Source: Arthrobacter sp. efr-133-R2A-120
GTDB lineage: Bacteria; Actinomycetota; Actinomycetes; Actinomycetales; Micrococcaceae
NCBI RefSeq assembly: GCF_030209835.1
Contig: NZ_JARVRF010000036.1
Location: 62,001-126,000 of the forward strand
Direction of reading: 5' to 3'
DNA length: 64,000 nt
Shown: positions 7,594-15,073 of the stretch, piece by piece
How the letters are laid out: every line of letters starts with the position of its first letter
How positions within the stretch are numbered: the first letter of the stretch is position 1
Made by a program: the position numbers and the translations under genes
Notes under the pieces: generated by a model
Seen by the model: only the letters and a program-made list of their open reading frames with translations
What the model was told of the DNA's origin: nothing
The model's database searches: none

Positions 7594-9024
7594 ATGGCAA
7601 GCAAGACAGCACCTCCGGCGACGGCGGCCATCGCCCGCCGGACCATCACAGGAATGATCGTGGCGATGGCCCTGATCGAATCGCTCAGTGGAGTCACCCA
7701 GGGTTACCTGAACCCGATCCTCCCCGCCTTGGGGCCCGCCTTTTCGATCGACGACCCCACCATCAACGGCATCTTCCTCATCTCCAACGTGAGCTTTGCC
7801 GTGCTCACGCCGATCATCTCGCGGCTCGGCGACAGCTACGGTTACAGGCTCGTACTCCGCTGGTCGACGGCGGTAGTCGCGGCCGGCGTCGTCATGATGG
7901 CGTTGTGGCCGTCGCTGTGGACGGTGACGATCGGCGTCGTCATGCTCACGTGCGTGGTTGGCTTCATTCCGCTCATGATGGGCATCCTGCGCGTCAGCAG
8001 CCCGGCGCGGACCCGCACCGGGGTCAGCGTGATGATCGGCATGCTCATGATCATGGTCGGTGCCGGCGGCCTCCTCGCCGGGATAATCGGCGTCGACGAT
8101 CCCACCCTCGGTTTCTGGGTGGCGGTGCCGTTCGCCGTTGTGGGGCTGCTTTGCTCCTTCGTCCTGCCCGACGCCGGAACCCCCACCCGCGAGGGACTCG
8201 CCCTGGTGCCACTCACGGCATGTTCCCTCGGACTGATCGGCTTCGTCGTGGCTCTTTCGATGGGACCGGACTGGGGTTGGTTGGATGCCAAGACGCTCGG
8301 CTCCGGAATCATCGGACTCGCGCTCTTGGCTTATTGGGTGGTCCTGGACTCTCGCGACGTGAACGGGAAGCGCTTCATGGACCTGCGGATGCTTGCCATC
8401 CCGCGGATCCGGACGGTCTCGCTGGCCACTTTCTTCTTCGGTTTTGCTTCCATCAGCTACTTCGGCACCAACGGCATCTTCCTGTATTCAAACCCGGACA
8501 AGACCGGATACGGCTTCGCGCTGAGCCCGCTCATGATCGCCATCGTCCTCGCGGTGGCATCCGTGCTCTCGCTGCTCTCCTCGCTTCTTACCTCAAAGGC
8601 GCTCAGCCTGTTCGGCGAACGGGCCACCTTGGTGTTCGCCGGTCTCCTGCTGGCGGGCGGCTTCCTGGTCATGGCGGCTGCGCACGGTTCCCTGGCCGGC
8701 TACTGCGCCGGATTCGCCATGTTCAACTTGAGCCTTGGCATGTACCAGGCGGGAACCCGGGCGCTGTCGGTGGAGGGGGTTCCCCTGGAGGAAACCTCGA
8801 CCGCGGCCGGCCTCAACGAACTGGCACTGTCCGTTGGCATCGCGGTGGGCGCCGCCGTCGTGAAGCTCATCTCCTCGTCTTCAGTCCAGTCCGGACACAT
8901 CAGCGAGGGAGGGCTCCTGTCGATCTGGATTGCCCTGGCGATCGCTGCCCTGATTGCCGCGGCAGCAGCCGCCCGTTACCCGAAACGGCCAGCCGCGGCG
9001 ACAACCGCAGGGGTCGCCGTATGA
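7594..9024 (+). CDS. MFS transporter
   Basis: A 476-residue major facilitator with about 12-14 hydrophobic segments. The N-terminal half has the MFS loop motif as SRLGDSYGYRLVLR between segments 2 and 3. I chose ATG 7594 for its AAGGA site 5 bases upstream; open frame further upstream runs into the regulator's promoter region. The stop overlaps the next start (ATGA), so it is co-translated with the M20 amidohydrolase. It is probably a proton-coupled carrier for the compound the hydrolase cleaves, or an exporter of its product. Direction and substrate cannot be read from sequence. Confidence 0.85.
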   Translation: MASKTAPPATAAIARRTITGMIVAMALIESLSGVTQGYLNPILPALGPAFSIDDPTINGIFLISNVSFAVLTPIISRLGDSYGYRLVLRWSTAVVAAGVVMMALWPSLWTVTIGVVMLTCVVGFIPLMMGILRVSSPARTRTGVSVMIGMLMIMVGAGGLLAGIIGVDDPTLGFWVAVPFAVVGLLCSFVLPDAGTPTREGLALVPLTACSLGLIGFVVALSMGPDWGWLDAKTLGSGIIGLALLAYWVVLDSRDVNGKRFMDLRMLAIPRIRTVSLATFFFGFASISYFGTNGIFLYSNPDKTGYGFALSPLMIAIVLAVASVLSLLSSLLTSKALSLFGERATLVFAGLLLAGGFLVMAAAHGSLAGYCAGFAMFNLSLGMYQAGTRALSVEGVPLEETSTAAGLNELALSVGIAVGAAVVKLISSSSVQSGHISEGGLLSIWIALAIAALIAAAAAARYPKRPAAATTAGVAV

Positions 9025-10223
9025 AAGCCGCGGCCGTGAAAGCGGCCTCCCTGGAAACCGCAACGCCCGTCACAACCTCTTCGGCCGCCGTCGAGCGCTC
9101 CGTCTCCGCTGCGCTGGAGGGCTGGAAGCCGGAAATCCTTGGCCTGAGCCACGCCATCCACGCCGATCCCGAGCTCAGCGGGCAGGAGTTCCGGGCCGCC
9201 AAGCGGGTTAGCCGGCTGCTCCGGAGTGCGGGCTTCAGCTTTGACGCTCCGCAGCCGCTGCTCCCGGCCTCCTTCAGCGCGAGGTTCGGGACCGGTGAGC
9301 TGGTGGTCGCGTTGTGCGTCGAATATGACGCCTTGCCGACCATCGGGCATGCCTGCGGACACAATGTGAACGCGGCCTGTGCTGTAGGCGGGGCACTCGC
9401 GCTCGCTTCCGTCGCCGACGAGCTCGGGATCACCGTCAAGGTCCTCAGCACTCCTGCGGAAGAGACAAGTGGCGGCAAGGTCGATCTCATTGGTGAGGGC
9501 TTCTTCGAGGACGTGTCCCTGGCGATGATGGCCCATGCCGGTGCCGAGGACGTCATCGGCGGCTCATCCTTGGCCATGGGTATGTGGGACGTGCTTTATG
9601 AAGGGCGGCCTGCGCATGCCGCGGCCGCTCCGTTCGAGGGGGTCAATGCCCTCGACGCGCTCGTGATTGCCCAGACGGCCATTGCCTTGGCGCGGCAGCA
9701 GCTTCCGCCCGGTTCGGTTGTTTCGTTGATCGTGACGGAAGGCGGGAGCGCCGTCAACGTCATACCGGAGCGGGCGCGGGCAAACGTCGAAATGCGTTCA
9801 CCCAGCATCAAGAATCTTCGCGTCATCGAGGAACGCGTGCGGCGCTGCCTGGAAGCGGGAGCGCTGGCCAGCGGGAGCACGCTCAAGGTATCCCCCACAG
9901 GCAACGCCTACGCTGAACTCAGGCAGGACCGGTACCTTTCCGAGGCATACCGGGAAGCAATGTCCGCCCGGGGGAGGGCTGTTGCGTTCAACGAAGATCC
10001 AGTAGCTTCCACAGACATGGGCAACGTCTCGCAACTGGTACCAAGCATCCATCCGCTGCTCGGGTACGACGTACACGGAGCCGCCCACCACACCGCGGAG
10101 TTTGCTGCCCACGGCTCATCCGCCTCCGCGGACCGGGCGGTCTTGGACGGCGCCTTCGGTCTGGCCCTGGCGGCCTGCGCGGCGGCCAGCGATCCCCGGC
10201 AACGGGAACGGCTACTTCGCTAG
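9021..10223 (+). CDS. M20 family metallo-amidohydrolase (AbgB-like)
   Basis: A 400-residue zinc peptidase/amidohydrolase of the M20D type. Seen motifs are SHAIHADPELSGQEF near the start, VEYDALPTIGHACGHN with metal ligands, STPAEETSGGK with the catalytic Glu pair, the dimerisation-domain YEGRPAHAAAAPFEGVNALDA, and DMGNVSQLVPSIHP near the end. The closest family type hydrolyses N-acyl amino acids or p-aminobenzoyl-glutamate-like amides. Its start overlaps the MFS stop by 4 bases, and an Lrp-type regulator is divergent, so an amide of an amino acid is a likely substrate. Confidence 0.85.
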   Translation: MKAAAVKAASLETATPVTTSSAAVERSVSAALEGWKPEILGLSHAIHADPELSGQEFRAAKRVSRLLRSAGFSFDAPQPLLPASFSARFGTGELVVALCVEYDALPTIGHACGHNVNAACAVGGALALASVADELGITVKVLSTPAEETSGGKVDLIGEGFFEDVSLAMMAHAGAEDVIGGSSLAMGMWDVLYEGRPAHAAAAPFEGVNALDALVIAQTAIALARQQLPPGSVVSLIVTEGGSAVNVIPERARANVEMRSPSIKNLRVIEERVRRCLEAGALASGSTLKVSPTGNAYAELRQDRYLSEAYREAMSARGRAVAFNEDPVASTDMGNVSQLVPSIHPLLGYDVHGAAHHTAEFAAHGSSASADRAVLDGAFGLALAACAAASDPRQRERLLR

Positions 10224-10233
10224 ACGAGGTGAC

Positions 10234-10337
10234 CGTGGGTGCGGCTCCACAGCTTCGTTCCGGCACGCAGGCCCCGGGCCGCACCCACGAATTCACGCAG
10301 TCCGCCCGCTCTGGTTCCCGCCGTCGAGCGGGCGGAC
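10234..10337. terminator. Two successive long inverted repeats after the amidohydrolase gene
   Basis: The first has perfect 12-base arms CGTGGGTGCGGC (10234-10245) and its complement (10278-10289). The second has perfect 12-base arms GTCCGCCCGCTC (10300-10311) and its complement (10326-10337). They fill the 144-base gap before the acyltransferase gene; the second ends 21 bases before its ribosome site. Neither has a T-run. They may end or process the upstream transcript. Confidence 0.5.
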
Positions 10338-10367
10338 AATGGTCTCAGCAGTTCGCGAGGGAGCGCA

Positions 10368-11714
10368 ATGGGATTCTCGAGGCAACAGAAGACGTCGGCG
10401 GGCATGGCCGCATTTGGCCGCTCGCGTGATCCCGTGATCGATCTCGCCCGGTTCTTCTGCCTCATTCTGGTGGTGCTCTCGCACTGCATGATGGTCAGCC
10501 CGGTCCTGCACCCCGACGGGACCGTCACCACCGAAAACACGCTGATGGAACAGCACTGGTTCGAACCCGTCCTGTGGGTGTTCCAAGTGATGCCGCTGTT
10601 CTTCGTCCTTGGCGGCATCACGGGACTGGAATCGTGGCGTCGCTTGCGTGCGCGGGGCGGCTCCGGCGTCGACTACGCTCAACTGCGTCTCTTGCGCCTC
10701 ATCCGTCCGGCAACCGCGCTGCTGGCCTCGATGTTCGTGGGGTTGTGGGCCGCAAGCCTACTCGGCGTCGACCCGGAAGTGGTCCAGCTCATCGCGACCG
10801 GGGCGGGAATGCCCTTGTGGTTCCTGGCCGCGTACCTCGCTACCCAACTGAGTGTTCCTCTGCTGGCCCGCCTGCACGGACATTCCCCGTGGTTGACCCT
10901 CAGCGGGCTCGTCGCCGCAGTGATCACCCTGGACTCCCTGCGCGGAGCGTTTCCGATGCTCGCCTTCGTCAATATGCTCTTCGTGTGGTGCGCGGTCCAG
11001 CAATTCGGCTTCTTCATTGCCGACGGCATCTTCGCCGGACGCAGCCGGGGCTGGTTCGCGGGGTTGATCGTGGGCAGCAACCTGCTGCTGGGGTTCGTGA
11101 CCGGGATCGGGGTCTACTCCGGAAACATGATCGTGGACCTGAATCCGCCCAACTTCTGCATGCTGCTGCTGGGCCTGTCCCAGGCGGCGACCCTCCAATT
11201 GCTGCGCCCTGCTCTTGCCTGGGCGGCCGGCGTGCGCTGGATCCGTTGGATGGTGACCGTGGCGGGCCGACGGTCCATGACGGTCTATCTGTGGCATTTG
11301 CCGCTGCTCGCAGCCATGTCGGGGCTGCTTCTGCTCACCGACTTCCCCAAGCCGGCGGCCGGTACAGCCGAATGGTGGTGGGCCCGCCCGCTTGTGCTGC
11401 TCGGCGTCCTCTTGCTCTTGCTCCCGGTCCTGCTGCTGTGCGGCAGACTTGAAGAGCGCCCGACGGCGGCCAGCCACGCGCGCGGCAGGACGCACGTCGC
11501 GGTGGTGACTGCCGGCGTCATGGTCTTCATTCCGGTAGTGGACGCCGCCTTCAACGGACTCACGCTGACACTCCTCGCTGGGGGAGCGGCGTGCTTCGCG
11601 CTGGGAGTGTTACTGCTGGGACGGGTGCCTGCCGGAGTCCTGTCCCCGGCGGTTCCCGGTGCCCCTGCGGTGCCATTGCCAGAGCCCGGTTTACGTGCGA
11701 ATCTCGACTCATGA
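10368..11714 (+). CDS. Acyltransferase 3 family membrane protein
   Basis: A 448-residue integral membrane protein with about 10-11 hydrophobic segments. It opens with the family signature RDPVIDLARFFCLILVVLSH, with the conserved R-x10-H style region, and has a central WFLAAYLATQL motif. Members O-acylate extracytoplasmic glycans or lipids. I chose ATG 10368 (GAGGGAG 4 bases upstream); the frame is open upstream but falls in the hairpin region and lacks a site. The stop overlaps the GNAT gene (ATGA). Acceptor unknown. Confidence 0.83.
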   Translation: MGFSRQQKTSAGMAAFGRSRDPVIDLARFFCLILVVLSHCMMVSPVLHPDGTVTTENTLMEQHWFEPVLWVFQVMPLFFVLGGITGLESWRRLRARGGSGVDYAQLRLLRLIRPATALLASMFVGLWAASLLGVDPEVVQLIATGAGMPLWFLAAYLATQLSVPLLARLHGHSPWLTLSGLVAAVITLDSLRGAFPMLAFVNMLFVWCAVQQFGFFIADGIFAGRSRGWFAGLIVGSNLLLGFVTGIGVYSGNMIVDLNPPNFCMLLLGLSQAATLQLLRPALAWAAGVRWIRWMVTVAGRRSMTVYLWHLPLLAAMSGLLLLTDFPKPAAGTAEWWWARPLVLLGVLLLLLPVLLLCGRLEERPTAASHARGRTHVAVVTAGVMVFIPVVDAAFNGLTLTLLAGGAACFALGVLLLGRVPAGVLSPAVPGAPAVPLPEPGLRANLDS

Positions 11715-12067
11715 CTGAGTTCACGGATTCAACCGCAGAGTCGTTCAGCCCGGACGTGACAACGGTCAGGAACGACAAATTCCACCGCTACGAGCTTCTG
11801 GTTGACGGTGAAGTAGCCGTGATCTCGCAGTTCATGGACAAACCCGGCCACATCGACTTCCTCCACACCGAGACGCGCCCCAAGTTCAAAGGCCGCGGGC
11901 TGGCCAAGGTCCTGGCGCACTTTGCCTTGGATGACGTCGTCGCCTCCGGCAAGCGGATCATCCCGCATTGCCCGTTCATCGCCGCCTATCTGGGCAAGCA
12001 TGAGGGCTACGAGCTCGACGTCGACTGGCCGCCGGAACCGCCGGTGGGGGAACCGGGGAACGATTAG
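11711..12067 (+). CDS. Small YjdJ-type GNAT N-acetyltransferase
   Basis: A 118-residue single-domain protein of the minimal GNAT family. It has the acetyl-CoA loop as KFKGRGLAKVLAHFALDD and the family's terminal CPFIAAYLGKHEGYE motif. It starts within the stop codon of the acyltransferase gene. The substrate is unknown; these short proteins are usually annotated only by fold. Confidence 0.85.
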   Translation: MTEFTDSTAESFSPDVTTVRNDKFHRYELLVDGEVAVISQFMDKPGHIDFLHTETRPKFKGRGLAKVLAHFALDDVVASGKRIIPHCPFIAAYLGKHEGYELDVDWPPEPPVGEPGND

Positions 12068-12210
12068 TCAGTCCGCCGTGCCCGGCCCGTGCCTGGCGGC
12101 GTGGCAAAGTTTTGTGATACCCGTGGCGTAAACAAGCTCGGTGCCGTTGACTAACCGGGTTCGAAGTAAAATTCAAGTCACAAACTCTGTTGCTGTCACA
12201 CTGGGTTGCT

Positions 12211-14838
12211 ATGGGGCAGGTTTCAAAGGACGGTTCGGAGGGTGGGGACGCGTCGTTGACCGTCGGGCACAGCGACCCTCAAATCATGGCGATGGTGCGT
12301 GACGGCGATTTTTCCGCCTTCGATGTGCTGTTCCAGCGACATGTGGCAGCGGCCCAGTTTGTTGCCCGCGCGCAGACAGACAATGCCAGTGACGCCGACG
12401 ACGTTGTGTCCGAGGCTTTTGCTTCGATTTTCCAAGCCCTCACTGAGGGCAAGGGACCGGACCAGTTCTTCCGCTCCTATCTTCTGACCGCCGTGCGGCG
12501 AATTGCCTACGACCGGAACCGGAAGGCAAGGCGTACTCAGGTCGTAGGCGACGTCGACGTCTTGGATACCGTTGCCGTCGACGCGGACAGCGTTCTGGAC
12601 GCCTTTGAGTCCAGCACCATGGCGAAGGCGTTCAAGTCGCTTCCGGAACGCTGGCAGGCGGCCCTCTGGCACGTGGACATCGAAGGCCTGAAACCTGCCG
12701 CAGCCGCACCCTTTATCGGATTGAGCCCCAACGGCGTTTCGTCACTCGTGATCCGGGCGCGTGAGGGGCTCCGGCAGGCCTACCTGCAAAACCACATCAG
12801 CTTGGACAGCGACGACCCATGCGCCGAATTTTCGAGCCAGCTGGGAAAGTACGCCCGCGGCGGCCTGAAACGCGCGTCCTACGAGAAGGTCACGGCCCAC
12901 TTGGAGGAGTGTCCGAAGTGCACGGCCGTGCTGATGGAACTCAACGATGTCCAGGCGGGCATGAGGGCGCTTGTCTTCCCCTTGGTGGTCGGGGTGGTCT
13001 TCACACCGGAAGTGACCGCCGGATTCCTCCCCGGAACAGCACTGCTGGAGACGCTTCTCCCCGGCGGGGTTCTCCCGGAGCCATTCCTTCCCAAGCCGTT
13101 CCTTCCCAAGACGCTCCTTCCGGGAGGGGCCGAACCGGCCGCCGCCGGACTGCGCTCAGTGGGTGGAGTTTGGACGATGGCAGTCGCCGCGTTGGTCGTG
13201 GGCGGCCTGGTGATCGGGGGCATCCTCGCGTGGCTGGGACAGGCCGGCCCGGCGCCACTCGCTGAAGCCGATGTTCCGAGCAGCGCGCCGTCGGCCCCAC
13301 AGTCCGTGCCGGAACGGCCCCCGACGGCACCAACGGCACCCGCACCGAGCTCGGCGCCGACGGCGGACGCGTCCGCCATCGCGGTGCCGGAACCCCCGGC
13401 GCCCGCGCCAATCGCGCCGGAAGCGGTTCCTGTGCCGCAGCAGACGGTCAGGGTGGTTGATTCCGAACCCGTCATCACAACCCCCATTCGGCTGACGGGT
13501 TCGTTGACTATCCATAAGTATGAGAAGCCGGCCACGGCGACCAGTCTGCCCAACGATGGAACGGCTTTGACCGCCGCGCAGTTGCAGGGGCTGACGCCGA
13601 TGGCGGGGGTGACGTTCACGGTGCAGAAGGTGAACAACATTGACCTGACGACCAACGCGGGCTGGGCTGCGGCGGCGGCCCTGACCCCCGCCCAGGCCGC
13701 GGCGCAGGCAGCGAGCCCCGGCTCTATCACGACGACGGACGGGACCGGAACGGCGACCCTGAGAAACCTTCCCCTGGGCCTGTACCTCGTGACGGAGACC
13801 GGCTATCCGGCCGGTGTGACTCCCACGGCCCCGTTCCTAGTGACACTGCCGATGAAGGATCCTACCGGCGGGAACGGCTGGTTGTATGACGTGAACGTCT
13901 ACCCCAAGAACGCGGTGACCGGGGCGACGAAGACCGTCAACGATGCGTCCGTCGCCAAACTCGGGGACAACGTGCAGTGGACCATTACCTCCGACATCCC
14001 CAATGTCAGCCCGATCGATGGGTACAGGATCGTCGACAAGCTGGATTCGAAGCTGAGCTACACCAACTCGACCGTCGCGCTGTCCAACAACGCGGCGTTG
14101 GCGCTGAATACGGATTACACGATCGTGTTCGATGCGGCCACGAATACCCTCACGGTCGACTTCACCGCCAGCGGGCGCGCCATTCTGGCTGCGAACCCCA
14201 CGGCAAAGGTCCTGGCGACGGTGAATTCCACGGTGAATACCGTTGGTGAGATCACGAACACGGCTCTCTTCTACCCGAGCGCGGCCAGTTTCAACATCGC
14301 CCCTGGCCAGCCCGGCGGTCCGGTGGTCATGCCTCCCGTAAGCACCACCAAGTGGGGCAACATCGTTTTGCACAAGAAGGATTCCCAGAGCTCTGCAGCG
14401 CTGGCCGGCGCTGTGTTCTCGGTGTACCCGAGCCAAGCCGATGCCTTGGCCGGCACCAACGCGATCAGCGTCGCCGGCGTCAACTCCTGGACCACCGACG
14501 ACAGCGGCAACTTGGTGATCTCCGGCCTTCGGTATTCCAACCGGGCCAATGGAACTGACGTCAGCCCGGGCCAGCCCGGTTACCAGTCGTACTGGCTGGT
14601 GGAGACCAAGGCTCCGGGCGGCTACGCGCTGCTTGCCCAGCCGGTTGAAACCACGGTTACCAGTTCCGACCCGTCCGCCGTCTCGGTGACGATCGGCAAC
14701 GTCAAGCAGAACTCCGGATTCCAGTTGCCGTTCACCGGCGTGGGAACCTGGGCCCTGCCCGCAGGCGGGATCCTCGTGCTCGCAGGCGCAGGCCTGTTCA
14801 CGGTCACCGGCCGCCGGAAGCGCAACGAAGCAAAATAA
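12211..14838 (+). CDS. ECF sigma factor / zinc-finger anti-sigma / membrane helix / LPxTG pilin fusion
   Basis: An 875-residue single chain. Residues 24-105 are sigma region 2 (QRHVAAAQFVARAQ, DADDVVSEAFASIF) and about 135-190 region 4 (LSPNGVSSLVIRAREGLRQ). Residues 223-240 carry a zinc-finger anti-sigma motif (H230-x3-C234-x2-C237). An LP-rich stretch (272-305) precedes a membrane helix at 319-342. Then come a Pro/Ala linker (346-426) and a two-part SpaA-type pilin (427-838) with the pilin motif WLYDVNVYPKN (Lys566), an E-box (794-805), sorting signal LPFTG (839-843), a helix (845-866) and basic tail RRKRNEAK. The start is uncertain: ATG 12211 has no clear ribosome site, and a TTG lies 21 bases upstream. 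It heads the pilus locus and probably regulates it. Confidence 0.88.
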   Translation: MGQVSKDGSEGGDASLTVGHSDPQIMAMVRDGDFSAFDVLFQRHVAAAQFVARAQTDNASDADDVVSEAFASIFQALTEGKGPDQFFRSYLLTAVRRIAYDRNRKARRTQVVGDVDVLDTVAVDADSVLDAFESSTMAKAFKSLPERWQAALWHVDIEGLKPAAAAPFIGLSPNGVSSLVIRAREGLRQAYLQNHISLDSDDPCAEFSSQLGKYARGGLKRASYEKVTAHLEECPKCTAVLMELNDVQAGMRALVFPLVVGVVFTPEVTAGFLPGTALLETLLPGGVLPEPFLPKPFLPKTLLPGGAEPAAAGLRSVGGVWTMAVAALVVGGLVIGGILAWLGQAGPAPLAEADVPSSAPSAPQSVPERPPTAPTAPAPSSAPTADASAIAVPEPPAPAPIAPEAVPVPQQTVRVVDSEPVITTPIRLTGSLTIHKYEKPATATSLPNDGTALTAAQLQGLTPMAGVTFTVQKVNNIDLTTNAGWAAAAALTPAQAAAQAASPGSITTTDGTGTATLRNLPLGLYLVTETGYPAGVTPTAPFLVTLPMKDPTGGNGWLYDVNVYPKNAVTGATKTVNDASVAKLGDNVQWTITSDIPNVSPIDGYRIVDKLDSKLSYTNSTVALSNNAALALNTDYTIVFDAATNTLTVDFTASGRAILAANPTAKVLATVNSTVNTVGEITNTALFYPSAASFNIAPGQPGGPVVMPPVSTTKWGNIVLHKKDSQSSAALAGAVFSVYPSQADALAGTNAISVAGVNSWTTDDSGNLVISGLRYSNRANGTDVSPGQPGYQSYWLVETKAPGGYALLAQPVETTVTSSDPSAVSVTIGNVKQNSGFQLPFTGVGTWALPAGGILVLAGAGLFTVTGRRKRNEAK

Positions 14839-14928
14839 GCGCCCCGCGCTGCTGGCTGCCCGGAGCATGACCCAGCCTCTTGCTCCGAAAATACTTTCCG
14901 ATTTTCGCGTCACGATCCGCGAATAGCT

Positions 14929-14945
14929 CCCACTGTTTCAGTGGG
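14929..14945 (+). terminator. Short hairpin after the sigma-pilin fusion gene
   Basis: Perfect 7-base arms CCCACTG and CAGTGGG flank a TTT loop. The hairpin lies 90 bases after the stop codon in the 235-base gap before the adhesin gene. There is no T-run directly after it, so termination would be partial. An AT-rich stretch (about 14960-14990) follows and may hold the adhesin promoter. Confidence 0.4.
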
Positions 14946-14990
14946 TGGCAGTTTCTCCCCAGTTATTTCAAAAAATTGAATCTGTTTTCT

Positions 14991-15004
14991 GCGACACGAA
15001 TCGC
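14991..15004 (+). promoter_or_regulatory. Motif GCGACACGAATCGC upstream of the adhesin gene
   Basis: This 14-base word lies 70 bases before the adhesin start, directly after an AT-rich tract. A one-mismatch copy (GCGACACGATTCGC) occurs at 21354-21367, just beyond the last gene of the pilus locus. It may be an ECF-type promoter element or another protein-binding site. Support is only the repetition and position. Confidence 0.3.
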
Positions 15005-15073
15005 GGGAAGCGCGCACTTGATGGCTAGAGACCACCTGCGTGCCCGCTCCCGAAAGTGATGCAAGAAAAGCCC

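Noticed and set aside
12211..13500. Sigma-pilin fusion as two separate genes
   Set aside because: There is no stop codon, internal ribosome site or second signal peptide between the sigma and pilin parts; the membrane helix and linker join them in frame. An assembly error cannot be excluded from one sequence.
13837..14913. A 358-codon minus-strand open frame over the sigma-pilin gene
   Set aside because: Low-complexity Arg/Gly/His composition and no motifs; the plus-strand fusion explains the region.
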